Source of the DNA: Mycobacterium sp.
Lineage (GTDB): Bacteria > Actinomycetota > Actinomycetes > Mycobacteriales > Mycobacteriaceae
Assembly: GCA_023264735.1 (NCBI GenBank)
Contig: JAHFVD010000017.1
Coordinates: 59,461 to 123,460 of the forward strand
Length of the DNA: 64,000 nt
Direction of reading: 5' to 3'
The position numbers and the translations under genes were made by a program. The notes under the pieces were generated by a model that was not told the origin of the DNA, did not search any database, and worked only from the letters and a program-made list of their open reading frames with translations. Below are positions 45,361 through 55,859 of this stretch, one piece after another. Position 1 is the first letter of the stretch. Each line of letters starts with the position of its first letter.

Positions 45361-46020
45361 TCAGCCTTGGACGACCTGTGTGCCGCCGGCCAGCTCGTCG
45401 TGCTTGCCCTGCCCGGTCGGGCTCTTGTTGATCGTCACGCCGATGACGATGTCAGCGGCCAAGTGCAGCAACCAGCCCACCCACGGGACGATCGACAGCA
45501 GCATGAAGGAGTTGCGGATAGCCGACTGCTGGGCGGTCGGCTTGGCTGCGCCACCAGGACCGTGGACCCGTAGCCCGAGGATCTTCTTGCCCGGCGTCCA
45601 GCCCTGGGAGACTTCGAAGCCGACGAAGTAGGCGAAGGGCACCAGGCCCGAAATCACGCCCGCGACAATGCCGTAACTGTCGATGGCATAGAACGAAAAC
45701 GAGATCAGGAATACCACGATGCCGGCGATGATCCAGTCGATCACGCGGGCGCCCAAGCGAATCCACACTCCGCCCGGCTGGCCGCTACCGCCAGGCACCG
45801 GCGGCGGGTAGGCGCCGTACCCCGGCTGGCCGTACGGCTGCGGCGGGGGATAACCGGGCGCACCCGGAGGCGGCGGGGGGTAACCGCCGGCCGGGCCCGG
45901 CGGCGGCGGAGGTGGCGGGTAGCCGCCCGGCGGTGGCGGCGGATAGGCGGGAGGACCCGGCGGAGGGGGGTTGCCTCCGGGCGGACCGTACGCGTTTGGG
46001 TCGTAGTCACCCGTGGTCAT
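45361..46020 (-). CDS. RDD-family membrane protein with Pro/Gly/Tyr-rich N-terminus
   Basis: A 219-residue protein. Residues 1-85 are a low-complexity proline-rich stretch (repeated GYPPPPPG units). An RDD domain with three to four helices follows (RLGARVIDWIIAGIVVFLI, QGWTPGKKILGLRVHGPGG, RNSFMLLSIVPWVGWLLHLAADI). RDD proteins are implicated in Na+/H+ exchange or act as accessory membrane proteins; the role here is unknown. Ribosome site GGAGGAG upstream of ATG 46020. Confidence 0.87.
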   Translation of the reverse strand: MTTGDYDPNAYGPPGGNPPPPGPPAYPPPPPGGYPPPPPPPGPAGGYPPPPPGAPGYPPPQPYGQPGYGAYPPPVPGGSGQPGGVWIRLGARVIDWIIAGIVVFLISFSFYAIDSYGIVAGVISGLVPFAYFVGFEVSQGWTPGKKILGLRVHGPGGAAKPTAQQSAIRNSFMLLSIVPWVGWLLHLAADIVIGVTINKSPTGQGKHDELAGGTQVVQG

Positions 46021-46108
46021 TGTTCGCTCCTCCCGCTGACGTCAGTCCGGCCAATCTACCTTGGCGGCCAGACCTGGCAGCGGCTTCACCGCGGCGCGAT
46101 CCGAAAGT

Positions 46109-46927
46109 TCAGTGCTTGGCTAACTTCTTGGCCTGTTTCTTGGCTTGCTTGTTGGCCTTCTTGGCCCGGGCGCGCGTGAGTTCGGCGAACTCGCCGCCTT
46201 GATCTCTGGCCACGTCGGCGAATTCGGCGCCCCGCTCACGGGCTACCTCGGCTAACTCGGCCCCGCGTTCGCGGGCGATCTCGGCGAATTCGGCCCCGCG
46301 TTTGCGGGCGGTCTCCAGTAGCGGGGCAGTGCGTTCACCGGCGGCCACCGCGAGTTCGCGACTGCGTTCGGCGCCGACCTGCAGACCGTGGCCGACCTTG
46401 GGGCCCACCCTGTCCAGCAGGTCGTTGTCGAGCAGGCCGTGGCTCGATCTCGGCAATCCGGCCGAGACCGCCTCGCTGACCTTGCGCGCTGCGCGGCGCC
46501 CCCGCCAGCCCAACGACGGTTTGCCCGCGGTGTCGGCCGAAGCGATGATCAGCCCGCCGAGCAAGCTCAGATCGGTCAGGAACGCGCGGCGTTTCTCGGC
46601 CTTGAGTTTTTGGTCGGGTTCGTCCCAGAACATGTGCGCGCCGAGGTTGGCCGGAATCACCGTGGCCGCCAACGCCCCCGAGGCCAGCCGGGGCAGTCGC
46701 CCGGACGTCAACAGCAACCCGCCGCCGATCTGGACTGCCGCGGTGATTCTCGCGAGCGTCTCGGGGTCGCTGGGGACACCGGAGCCGACTGGGTCGGGAA
46801 GTTTCTGCAAACCTTCGAGAGCGGGCCGGGCGGCTTCGGCGGCCGGCTTAGGGCTCTTCAGCGCTTCGAATCCTTGGCCGATGAACACCGCCGCCAACAT
46901 GGGCCGGGCAATTCTGCGAATCAACAT
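46109..46927 (-). CDS. DoxX-family membrane protein with an 11-residue-repeat coiled tail
   Basis: A 272-residue protein. Residues 1-135 are a DoxX domain with four helices (MLIRRIARPMLAAVFIGQGF, ARITAAVQIGGGLLLTSGRL, FLTDLSLLGGLIIASADTAG). The tail (about 150-272) is a highly charged helix built of tandem 11-residue units around RKRGAEFAEIA, RERGAELAEVA, RERGAEFADVA and RDQGGEFAELT. It ends in a Lys/Ala-rich segment (KKANKQAKKQAKKLAKH) like the basic tails of mycobacterial DNA-binding proteins. Start ATG 46927 is chosen from the DoxX N-terminus. Confidence 0.82.
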   Translation of the reverse strand: MLIRRIARPMLAAVFIGQGFEALKSPKPAAEAARPALEGLQKLPDPVGSGVPSDPETLARITAAVQIGGGLLLTSGRLPRLASGALAATVIPANLGAHMFWDEPDQKLKAEKRRAFLTDLSLLGGLIIASADTAGKPSLGWRGRRAARKVSEAVSAGLPRSSHGLLDNDLLDRVGPKVGHGLQVGAERSRELAVAAGERTAPLLETARKRGAEFAEIARERGAELAEVARERGAEFADVARDQGGEFAELTRARAKKANKQAKKQAKKLAKH

Positions 46928-46983
46928 GAGGCGGTAGTTCCCTACTGGCCAGCCTGTCAAACCCGAGCGGTCGGCCGGAAACG

Positions 46984-47556
46984 TCAGGTCAGCAGCAGGC
47001 GGGCCGAGGCCTCGAGCCGGTTGGCGATCTCGGTGTAGGAGGCGTATCCCATGCCGGCCCGCACCAGCGCACCGGCGTAGAGCTGTTCCAGCGACTCGAC
47101 GACGTTCGAATCACATTGTGTGCCAAGGGCGGACGTCAATCGCTGATGGATTTCGCGGCCGATTCGGAAGCGAAGGTGCTCGACATCAGGGTCCTTGCCC
47201 AGCAGGGCGGTCGTCACGGCGCCTGCGAGTTCCGGCTCATCGGCGACCAATAGCGCGATATTCCGGAGCACACCTACGACGCGCTCGATCGGGTCGGGGG
47301 AATCGTCGGGTGGTACCGGTGTCGAGGCCAGCCGTCGCCAGAACACCTCGGCGACCATGTGCTCCTTGGACGAGAAATAGGTGTAGGCGGTTGCCGCCCC
47401 GACACCCGCCTCGGCGGCCACCATCCGGATCGTCAGGCCGGAGAATCCTTCTCGGCTCAGGACGTCGACCGCTGCGCGACCCAACCGGTCGACCGTAGCG
47501 GCCTGTTTCGCTGTCAACCGGCGTCGCGTCGATTCCTGAGCTACCGGATCAGACAC
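46984..47556 (-). CDS. TetR-family transcriptional regulator
   Basis: A 190-residue regulator with an N-terminal TetR helix-turn-helix (LTIRMVAAEAGVGAATAYTYFSSKEHMVAEVF) and a helical ligand domain. The preferred start is GTG 47556 (VSDPVAQESTRRR), 8 nt after TAGCGT on the minus strand. A 17-bp motif shared with the metallo-hydrolase promoter 4 kb away overlaps this start, suggesting autoregulation and control of the neighbouring cluster. An upstream in-frame start at 47616 would give an unlikely Arg-rich extension. Confidence 0.85.
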   Translation of the reverse strand: MSDPVAQESTRRRLTAKQAATVDRLGRAAVDVLSREGFSGLTIRMVAAEAGVGAATAYTYFSSKEHMVAEVFWRRLASTPVPPDDSPDPIERVVGVLRNIALLVADEPELAGAVTTALLGKDPDVEHLRFRIGREIHQRLTSALGTQCDSNVVESLEQLYAGALVRAGMGYASYTEIANRLEASARLLLT

Positions 47557-47566
47557 ATGTCCGGAC
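47550..47566 (-). promoter_or_regulatory. Candidate TetR operator in its own promoter
   Basis: On the minus strand GTCCGGACATGTGTCTG, with GACA-N2-TGTC symmetry at its core, spans the interval between the -10 (TAGCGT, complement of 47565-47570) and the GTG at 47556. It differs at one position from 51462-51478. Confidence 0.5.
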
Positions 47567-47626
47567 GCTACTACAACCCACCTGCGGCGACAAGGTGCGC
47601 GCTGGCCATGGACCATGCGTAAGGGT

Positions 47627-49368
<1,742 letters not shown>

Positions 49369-49385
<17 letters not shown>

Positions 49386-50100
49386 TCGTGATCGGCTTCT
49401 CGAAATAGAGGGCGACACTCTTGCCGACCAGCGGATTGAGCGCGGCTTCGGCCACTCTCGTCAGAGCGGGCCGGGACATCATGTCCCACACCAGCAGCTG
49501 GTGATACGACTTGACTGCCGGATGATCCGGCTTCTCCACGCCGACAGCGCATTTGAGCCACCAGAATGGCGAATGCAGCGCGTGGGCGTGATGGGAGTGG
49601 GTGAAGGTGAGTCCGCCGCGAACCAGTTTGGCCTGCAACTGGTCAGCCTTGTAGATGCGGATGTGGCCGCCCTCGTTGGCGTGGTATTCGTCCGACAGCA
49701 GCCAGCAGATCTTCTCGGGCAGCCAACGCGGCACGGTCACCGCGAGTTTGCCGCCCGGCTTGAGCACCCGGATCAGTTCGGCGATCGCGGCGTCGTCTTC
49801 GGGGACGTGCTCGAGGATCTCCGAGGCGATCACGCAGTCGAACTCCTCGTCCGGATAGGGCAGTGCCAGCGCATCACCGACCACGACCTGTGCCTTGGCC
49901 GATGCCGGTGCCTCGCCGGCCTCGACCATCGCCTGCAGCAGGGTGTCGACGTCGGCCAGTCCGGCGGCATCCATGTCGAAGGCGATGACGTCGGCGCCAC
50001 GCCGGTAGGCCTCGAAGCTGTGCCGGCCGGCACCTGCGCCGACGTCGATGACCTTGGTGCCCGGCCCGACGGCGAGCCGGTCGTAGTCAACGGTCAGCAT
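49369..50100 (-). CDS. Class I SAM-dependent methyltransferase (Methyltransf_11 type)
   Basis: A 243-residue methyltransferase: MLTVDYDRLAVGPGTKVIDV start, motif I KVIDVGAGAGRHSFEAYRRG, acidic loop IAFDMDAAG, motif II EFDCVIASEILEHV, motif III VLKPGGKLAVTVPRW. The C-terminal half carries aromatic residues (GLTFTHSHHAHALHSPFWWL) that could contact a lipid or polyprenol. The start ATG at 50100 overlaps the glycosyltransferase stop by 7 bp. It is the second gene of the reverse cluster. Confidence 0.85.
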
Positions 50101-51365
50101 GGTTCGTCCACCGCCTCGACGGCGTCGGTGACGCGGCCGGTTCGTGCAATGGCCTGCTCGTAGACGCGTACCGTCTGCGCGGCCACCGATTCCCAGCTGA
50201 ACACGTCGAGCGCACGCCGCCGGCCCGCGGTGCCGAGCCACCGTCGGCGCTCGGGCGATTCCAGCTGCCTGCCCAGCGCTGCGATCAGTTCGTTGACGTC
50301 GCCGGGTGCCACCAGATCGGCGCATTCGCCGTCGGCGCCCAGCACCTCGGGTAGCGCACCGGCCCGGCTGGCCACGATCGGCGTGCCGCTGGCCATGGCC
50401 TCGACCGCCGGCAGTGAGAAACCTTCGTAAAGCGAGGGGATACAAGCGATCTCGGCCGAGGCGAACAGCCCCGCCAGATCCTCGTCGGACAAGCCACTGG
50501 TGGTGTGCACGATGTCACTGATACCCAATTCGGCGATCAGCTTCTCGGTCGGTCCGTTCGGCTCCAGCTTGGCCACCAACTGCAGCTCCAGATCGTGCTC
50601 GGCGCGCAACTTGGCCACGGCGTGCAGCAGATGCCCGATTCCCTTGAGCGGGCGATCGGCGCTGGAAATCGCGATGATACGGCCAGGGACGCGCGGCTTG
50701 TCAGACGGCTTGAACAGGTCGGTGTCCACCCCGAGCGGGACCACCCGAAGCTGCTGCGGGCTGACCCCGAAGTCGTCTGCGATGTCGGTGGCCGACGAGG
50801 ACGACACCGTCAACAGGTCCGGAATGTTCCTGGCGACCCTCTTCTGCATCTGCGCAAAGCCATACCACCTGTGCACCAACGGCTTTCGCCACCACTTGGC
50901 GGCGGCGAGATCGAGCACACGGTCTCGGGTGATCGGGTGATGCACGGTGGCCACCACGGGGAGGCCCATGTCGGCGATCCGCAGCAGGCCGGTGCCCAGG
51001 CATTGGTTGTCGTGCACGACGTCGAATTCGTCGAGGCGGGCGGCCAGCAGCCGGGCGGCCCGCAGGCTGAAGGTACGGGGTTCGGGGAAACCCGACGTCC
51101 ACATGGTGGCCAGCTCGAGCGCGTCGATGCGGTCTCGGATCTCACTGAGGCGCGGCACCCGGAACGGGTCGGGCTCGCGATAGAGGTCGAGGCTGGGAAC
51201 CTCGGTCAGCCGAACCCGCGGATCGAGGATCTCGGGGTAGGGCTGGCCGGAGAAAACCTCGACGTCATGGCCCAGTTCCACCAGCCCGCGACTCAAGTGC
51301 CGAACGTAGACGCCCTGCCCGCCACAGTGGGTTTTGCTGCGGTAGGACAGCAACGCAATCCGCAT
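50094..51365 (-). CDS. GT4-family glycosyltransferase
   Basis: A 423-residue GT-B enzyme. The acceptor half opens MRIALLSYRSKTHCGGQGVY; the donor half has RVVPLGVDTDLFKPSDKPRV, RIIAISSADRPLKGIGHLL and the E-x7-E region PSLYEGFSLPAVEAMASGTP. GT4 enzymes use nucleotide sugars with retention. As first gene of the glycosyltransferase-methyltransferase-toroid unit it would glycosylate the shared substrate. The start is ATG 51365 with AGGAG upstream; a TTG/GTG-type extension at 51425 is not supported. Confidence 0.88.
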   Translation of the reverse strand: MRIALLSYRSKTHCGGQGVYVRHLSRGLVELGHDVEVFSGQPYPEILDPRVRLTEVPSLDLYREPDPFRVPRLSEIRDRIDALELATMWTSGFPEPRTFSLRAARLLAARLDEFDVVHDNQCLGTGLLRIADMGLPVVATVHHPITRDRVLDLAAAKWWRKPLVHRWYGFAQMQKRVARNIPDLLTVSSSSATDIADDFGVSPQQLRVVPLGVDTDLFKPSDKPRVPGRIIAISSADRPLKGIGHLLHAVAKLRAEHDLELQLVAKLEPNGPTEKLIAELGISDIVHTTSGLSDEDLAGLFASAEIACIPSLYEGFSLPAVEAMASGTPIVASRAGALPEVLGADGECADLVAPGDVNELIAALGRQLESPERRRWLGTAGRRRALDVFSWESVAAQTVRVYEQAIARTGRVTDAVEAVDEPC

Positions 51366-51460
51366 CTTCACACTCCTGCAACGTCCATGACCGATACGGC
51401 CGAGTCGCTCACCGGGCTCGCACATGTCATCGTGAAAAAAACCGGACGCGATTAGCGAGC

Positions 51461-51487
51461 TGTCTGGACATGTGTCTGGACTATAAT
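51461..51487 (+). promoter_or_regulatory. Metallo-hydrolase promoter with direct repeats and consensus -10
   Basis: Two copies of TGTCTGGAC (51461-51469 and 51473-51481) are spaced one helical turn apart, followed immediately by a perfect TATAAT (51482-51487). The repeat region 51462-51478 matches the TetR-gene site at 47550-47566 at 16 of 17 positions. Confidence 0.55.
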
Positions 51488-51555
51488 TCGCTCAGCTACA
51501 TACTGCAACGTAAGTGCCCAGTGCCCACCCTATGTCAGGACTAGTTTGTCCTGTT

Positions 51556-52257
51556 ATGCACTATCGCTGGGAAGCGCTTTCCTCTGGCGTGTTCCGCTGC
51601 CGATTGCCGTTCCTCGACGTTACCGTCGGGCTGGTGTGGGGCGACGTCAAGACTTTGCTGATTGATTGCGGCACAACACTTTCCGAGGCTGCTCGGATTG
51701 CCGATGATGTCGGTGAGCTCACCGGTGGTGTGGTGACCGATGTGGTGATGACGCATCATCATTTCGACCACATCCTCGGCTCGTCCGGCTTCGGTACGGC
51801 CGTCCTATATTGCCCTGCCGCGGTGGCCGAGGCGCTGACCACCCGAATCGACGAGGTTCGCGCCCACGCGCTGCAGTACGGGGCCGACCCGGGGCGGGTG
51901 GACCGCGCAATCGCCGGGCTGCGCGCACCCGACCACGTGGTGACGGTCGCCGACCTGGATCTGGGCGGGCGCAGCGTCCACTTCGAGCTGCCGGGACCTG
52001 GCCATACCGACCATGACCTGGTGGTTGTCGTTCCAGCCGACTCTGCGGGCCAGCCCACGGTGGTGTTCTGTGGCGACCTGGTCGAGGAATCCGCCGACCC
52101 GGCGATCGACGCCGGGTCGGACCTTCCCGCCTGGCCGCACGCGCTGGACCGGATCGTCGCACTGGGCGGGCCCGACGCGGTCTACGTCCCCGGCCACGGC
52201 GCGGTGGTGGACGAGCAGTTTGTGCGGGCTCAGCGCGACTGGCTGGCGGCTCGATAG
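51556..52257 (+). CDS. MBL-fold metallo-hydrolase
   Basis: A 233-residue metallo-beta-lactamase-fold hydrolase. The metal motif is THHHFDH (H67, H69, D71, H72), with later ligands in GPGHTDHD, FCGDLVEE and VPGHGAVVDE. Substrate unknown; the fold covers lactamases, glyoxalases II and RNA/phosphodiester hydrolases. The start is ATG 51556 (MHYRWEALSSGVFRC), where homology should begin, although it has no good ribosome site. In-frame ATG 51532 and GTG 51514 are alternatives. A CAGGAC-N6-GTCCTG hairpin (51536-51553) lies directly before it. Confidence 0.83.
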   Translation: MHYRWEALSSGVFRCRLPFLDVTVGLVWGDVKTLLIDCGTTLSEAARIADDVGELTGGVVTDVVMTHHHFDHILGSSGFGTAVLYCPAAVAEALTTRIDEVRAHALQYGADPGRVDRAIAGLRAPDHVVTVADLDLGGRSVHFELPGPGHTDHDLVVVVPADSAGQPTVVFCGDLVEESADPAIDAGSDLPAWPHALDRIVALGGPDAVYVPGHGAVVDEQFVRAQRDWLAAR

Positions 52258-52273
52258 ATCCCCGAGAGCTGAC

Positions 52274-55234
52274 TCACCAGCCGGTGGACAGCACCCGGTC
52301 GAGCATGTCGACGAAGAAGTCGGCCGATTCCCGGGTGATGCACATCGGGGGTTTGACCTTGAGTACGTTCTGCCGGTCACCGGTCGGCTGGACGATGACG
52401 CCGAGCTCGCGCAGCCGTTCGCAGATCGCCGCCGTCTCCTCGACGGCGGGTTCCAGCGTCGTCCGGTCACGCACCAGTTCGACGCCCATGTACAAGCCGC
52501 TGCCGTGCACGGTGCCGATCAGCTCGTGGCGGGTCGCCAGCTCCTCGATGCGGTTCTTGAGGTGGTCGCCGACGGTCAGGGCGTTGCGCTGCAACCCCTC
52601 CTTCTCCAGCATGTCGAGCACGGTCAGGCCGACCACGCAGGAGACCGGGCTGCCGCCGGCGGAGGAGAAGAAGTAGCCCTGGGTGCGGTACTTCTCGGCG
52701 ACCTCGCGGGTGGTGATGACCGCGCCGAGCGGCTGGCCGTTGCCCATCGCTTTCGCGACCGTGACGATATCGGGCACTACATCCTGCTGCTGGAAGCTCC
52801 AGAACGACCGGCCGGTGCGGCCGTAGCCGACCTGCACCTCGTCGGCGATGGCCAGCCCGCCGGCGCCGCGCACCGCCGCGTAGACCGCCGCGAGATAGCC
52901 GTCGGGCAGTGCCATCCCACCGGCGTTGCCGTAGAACGGTTCGCAGATGAACGCCGCCGGTGGCTTTCCTTGTGCGGCAAGGCCTTCGATGATCGCAACG
53001 GCCTCGGGGGCGTAGCGCGCCGCATCGGGTCCGCGATGCTCGCCGCGGTAGGCGTTGGGCGAGGGCACGGTGTGCACCCACTCCGGCCGGGTGGCCAGTG
53101 CGTTGGGATTGTCGGCCACCGATGTGGAGATGGCGTCGGTGGCGTAGGTCCAGCCGTGGTAGGCCTCGGCGACGGCGACCACATCCTGGCGCCCGGTCGT
53201 GGCCATCGCCAGGCGCAGTGCCAGATCGACAGCCTCCGAGCCGGAGTTCACCAGGAACACGGTGTCCAGTGGGTCGGGCAGCGTGGCGGCCAGCCGCTCG
53301 GACAGCTCGACCACGGCACCGTAGTTGAACCGGGAATTGGTGTTCAGCCGGCGCCACTGACGGGCGACGGCGTCGGCGAGCACCGGATGGCCGTGGCCGA
53401 GAACCGCGACGTTGTTGACCATGTCGAGGTAGCTGCGGGCGTCGTTGGCCAGCATGTGCTCGCGCCAGCCGCGCTCGATGCGGGGCGGGTTGAGGTAGTA
53501 GTGCTCCTGGACGCTGGCGAACGAGTCCGCCCGGCGGCGCCACAGTGCCTCGCTGTCATCGGTGGCCAGGTTCGCCGGGGCCAGGCCGAGCAGCACGCTG
53601 GGATCGTCGACCAGGCTCAGCCAGCCCGCGGCGTATTCGGCCCGGACGAAATCGGGGACCACCGGAGCCGCCGGGCCGGCGACATCGGCCTGAGCGTCGG
53701 GCTGCCTGCGGCATTGGATCCACACGTGGCCCTCGACGGTGCCCAGCCCGGTGCCTGCGGGCACGCTCTGGCCCGCCTGTAGCTGGTCGCTAACGCGCAG
53801 TGCACCTCGCACTACCAGCGATCCCGCGGTGCCGGTCAGCGTGACCGAGTCGGCGGTGACAGCATCCACGACACCGCTCCACGGCGCGGTGACCGGCAGC
53901 GGCGCGCCAGGCCACAGGTCCACGCCGGTGCCGACGGTGGCTGCCGATGTCGGGCTCAGCAGCTCCGACCGGGTCAGGCGCGGCTGGCCGAAGGCGCTGA
54001 CGACCGCCGCGGCGCCCTGAATGAGTGCCTGGACGGCCAGGTCGTCTTCGCGGCCGGCGGTCAGCCACCGGCCGTAATCCATCGCATCGGATTCCGCGGA
54101 CAGGTCCAGCCGGGCGACGGAATCGGCGGCCAGCCCACTGATCAGCGGGGCTTCCACCGGTAGCGGATCAGCGGCAGGTGCGGCACCCAGCGCGGTCCGG
54201 ATCTGGGCGGTCATGACCTCGCTTGGCACCGCCGTGGCCCGTTCGAAGATCCGCCACTCCCACTCCAGGGCGCTGGTGGCGTAGTCGTTGTCGGCATCGA
54301 TCGAGGCCTGGTGGATACCGCTGACCACGAGCACCGCGGCGCGCAGCACGACCAGGGGCCACAGTGCCTCGATCTCGGCGGGTCCCAGCGGGCGCACGGC
54401 GTGGAACGCGGCGATCGCGGGCAGGGTGGCGGCGGGTTCACCGCCCTCATGGCGCAATAGCGATGAAACCGCGATCGCCAGTTCGCCCACGGTCCAGGAC
54501 CGGGTCAGGTCACCCAGGTCGATGACGCCGTCGGGGATCCGGCCGGTGCCCGGAGCGCCGCACACCACGTTGTCGTCGGTGATATCGCCGTGGATCACCT
54601 GGACCGGCAGGTCGTCGCTGACGTCGGCCACCACTTGCCAGGCCGCGGCGGCGGCGGCCTCCACGTTCTCCCGGCGTGCTCTGTCGCTGACGTGCGCGGC
54701 GAGCACCTCGACGGTGCGCTGGGCGTGGCGCAGATCCCACTGCAGTACGCGGTCCACGCCGGCGTGTTCGAAGCCGGCCAGTGCGCGGACGGTCCGGCCG
54801 GCCAGCGCACCCAGCGCGGCTGCCCGGGCGGGAGTCACGTACTGGTCACCGCTCATGGTGCCGCCAGCCAGGTGGGCGATGATCCGTGCGTAGAGCACGG
54901 TCCCGTCGTCGGTGCGCAGCTCGGCGATCGGCGCGACACCGGAAAGTTCGATATTGGTCGCCGTGCGGACATCCGGTTCGGCCTGCCGGATGTAGGCCGC
55001 AGCGGCGTCCTGGGCCTCCAGCTCGATGCGGGAGAAGGCCGGGTTGGCGATCTTGAGCACCCCGATCGGGTCGCCGTCGGAGTTGCTCAGCAGGAAATTG
55101 GCGTCCTGCTGGCTGCCCAGTGGGGCTACCTGGGCGTCGACCCCGAACTGGGTCTTGGCGATGTCGCGGGCCTGCGCCGGGGTGACGGCCGGGACCGGAA
55201 GCTCCTCGGCTTGGAAGAAGTCGAACAGTGTCAT
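52274..55234 (-). CDS. Trifunctional-looking fusion: APH-type kinase / barrel domain / class III PLP enzyme
   Basis: A 986-residue fusion. Residues 1-350: APH-like kinase (VIHGDITDDNVV Brenner motif, GVIDLGDLTRSWTVGELAIA). Residues about 430-560: a small beta-barrel domain of M23-peptidase or biotinyl/lipoyl-like character (APWSGVVDAVTADSVTLTGTAG, GTGLGTVEGHVWIQC). Residues 570-986: class III aminotransferase fold with IADEVQVGYGRTGRSFW and the PLP lysine in TVAKAMGNGQPLGAV. The PLP part resembles AGXT2L-type phospholyases. Kinase plus phospholyase would convert an amino alcohol (for example ethanolamine or hydroxylysine) through its phosphate to an aldehyde with loss of ammonia and phosphate. 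TAAAGT lies 9 nt before the ATG on the minus strand. Confidence 0.88.
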   Translation of the reverse strand: MTLFDFFQAEELPVPAVTPAQARDIAKTQFGVDAQVAPLGSQQDANFLLSNSDGDPIGVLKIANPAFSRIELEAQDAAAAYIRQAEPDVRTATNIELSGVAPIAELRTDDGTVLYARIIAHLAGGTMSGDQYVTPARAAALGALAGRTVRALAGFEHAGVDRVLQWDLRHAQRTVEVLAAHVSDRARRENVEAAAAAAWQVVADVSDDLPVQVIHGDITDDNVVCGAPGTGRIPDGVIDLGDLTRSWTVGELAIAVSSLLRHEGGEPAATLPAIAAFHAVRPLGPAEIEALWPLVVLRAAVLVVSGIHQASIDADNDYATSALEWEWRIFERATAVPSEVMTAQIRTALGAAPAADPLPVEAPLISGLAADSVARLDLSAESDAMDYGRWLTAGREDDLAVQALIQGAAAVVSAFGQPRLTRSELLSPTSAATVGTGVDLWPGAPLPVTAPWSGVVDAVTADSVTLTGTAGSLVVRGALRVSDQLQAGQSVPAGTGLGTVEGHVWIQCRRQPDAQADVAGPAAPVVPDFVRAEYAAGWLSLVDDPSVLLGLAPANLATDDSEALWRRRADSFASVQEHYYLNPPRIERGWREHMLANDARSYLDMVNNVAVLGHGHPVLADAVARQWRRLNTNSRFNYGAVVELSERLAATLPDPLDTVFLVNSGSEAVDLALRLAMATTGRQDVVAVAEAYHGWTYATDAISTSVADNPNALATRPEWVHTVPSPNAYRGEHRGPDAARYAPEAVAIIEGLAAQGKPPAAFICEPFYGNAGGMALPDGYLAAVYAAVRGAGGLAIADEVQVGYGRTGRSFWSFQQQDVVPDIVTVAKAMGNGQPLGAVITTREVAEKYRTQGYFFSSAGGSPVSCVVGLTVLDMLEKEGLQRNALTVGDHLKNRIEELATRHELIGTVHGSGLYMGVELVRDRTTLEPAVEETAAICERLRELGVIVQPTGDRQNVLKVKPPMCITRESADFFVDMLDRVLSTGW

Positions 55235-55289
55235 GGCGGTCTCACTTTACTGCCGGGCTGACCCGGTAGTACGCGGTCGGATCTGCCGA

Positions 55290-55295
55290 TACGGT
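55290..55295 (+). promoter_or_regulatory. -10 element, leaderless promoter of pncA
   Basis: TACGGT, 6 nt, then ATG at 55302. It is in the 67-bp divergent gap with the kinase/PLP fusion gene. Confidence 0.5.
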
Positions 55296-55301
55296 GGGCA
55301 G

Positions 55302-55859
55302 ATGCGGGCGCTGATCATCGTCGACGTGCAGAACGATTTCTGCGAAGGGGGATCGCTGGCCGTGACCGGAGCCGGCGCCGTGGTGCGCGCGATCAACGCG
55401 CTGCTGGCCGAGGACCATGGCTATGACCATGTGGTGGCGACCAAGGACTACCACGTGAACCCCGGGGCCCATTTCGCCGACCAGCCCGACTTCGTTGACA
55501 CCTGGCCGCGGCACTGTGTGGCCGGAACCACCGGCGCCGAGTTCCATCCGGAACTGAACACCGCGCCCGTTGAGGCGGTGTTCCACAAGGGCGCCTTCAC
55601 CGCCGCCTACAGCGGCTTTGAGGGCGCCGTCGACCACACCTCACTGACCGATTGGCTGCGTGCGCGTGGTGTCGACGAAGTCGATATCGCGGGCATCGCC
55701 ACCGACTACTGCGTGCGCCAGACCGCGGCCGACGCCACCAGAGCCGGATTCAAAACCCGCGTCCTGGTGGACCTTACGGCCGGAGTCGCCCCTGGAACGA
55801 CCGCCGAGGCGCTGGACGAGATGCGCGATCGCGGCGTCGAATTGGTCCACAGCGCGTGA
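55302..55859 (+). CDS. pncA: Nicotinamidase/pyrazinamidase PncA
   Basis: A 185-residue enzyme converting nicotinamide to nicotinate, and pyrazinamide to pyrazinoate. The catalytic triad is D8 (VDVQNDFCEGG), K96 (FHKGAFTAAYSGFEG) and C137 (ATDYCVRQTA). Metal ligands D49, H51, H57 and H71 are all present (ATKDYHVNPGAHF, WPRHCVAGT). H57 is kept, unlike the naturally resistant M. bovis enzyme. The sequence is colinear with Rv2043c apart from one residue missing before the nucleophile. GTGATG overlap with the next gene matches the pncA-Rv2042c operon. Confidence 0.96.
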   Translation: MRALIIVDVQNDFCEGGSLAVTGAGAVVRAINALLAEDHGYDHVVATKDYHVNPGAHFADQPDFVDTWPRHCVAGTTGAEFHPELNTAPVEAVFHKGAFTAAYSGFEGAVDHTSLTDWLRARGVDEVDIAGIATDYCVRQTAADATRAGFKTRVLVDLTAGVAPGTTAEALDEMRDRGVELVHSA

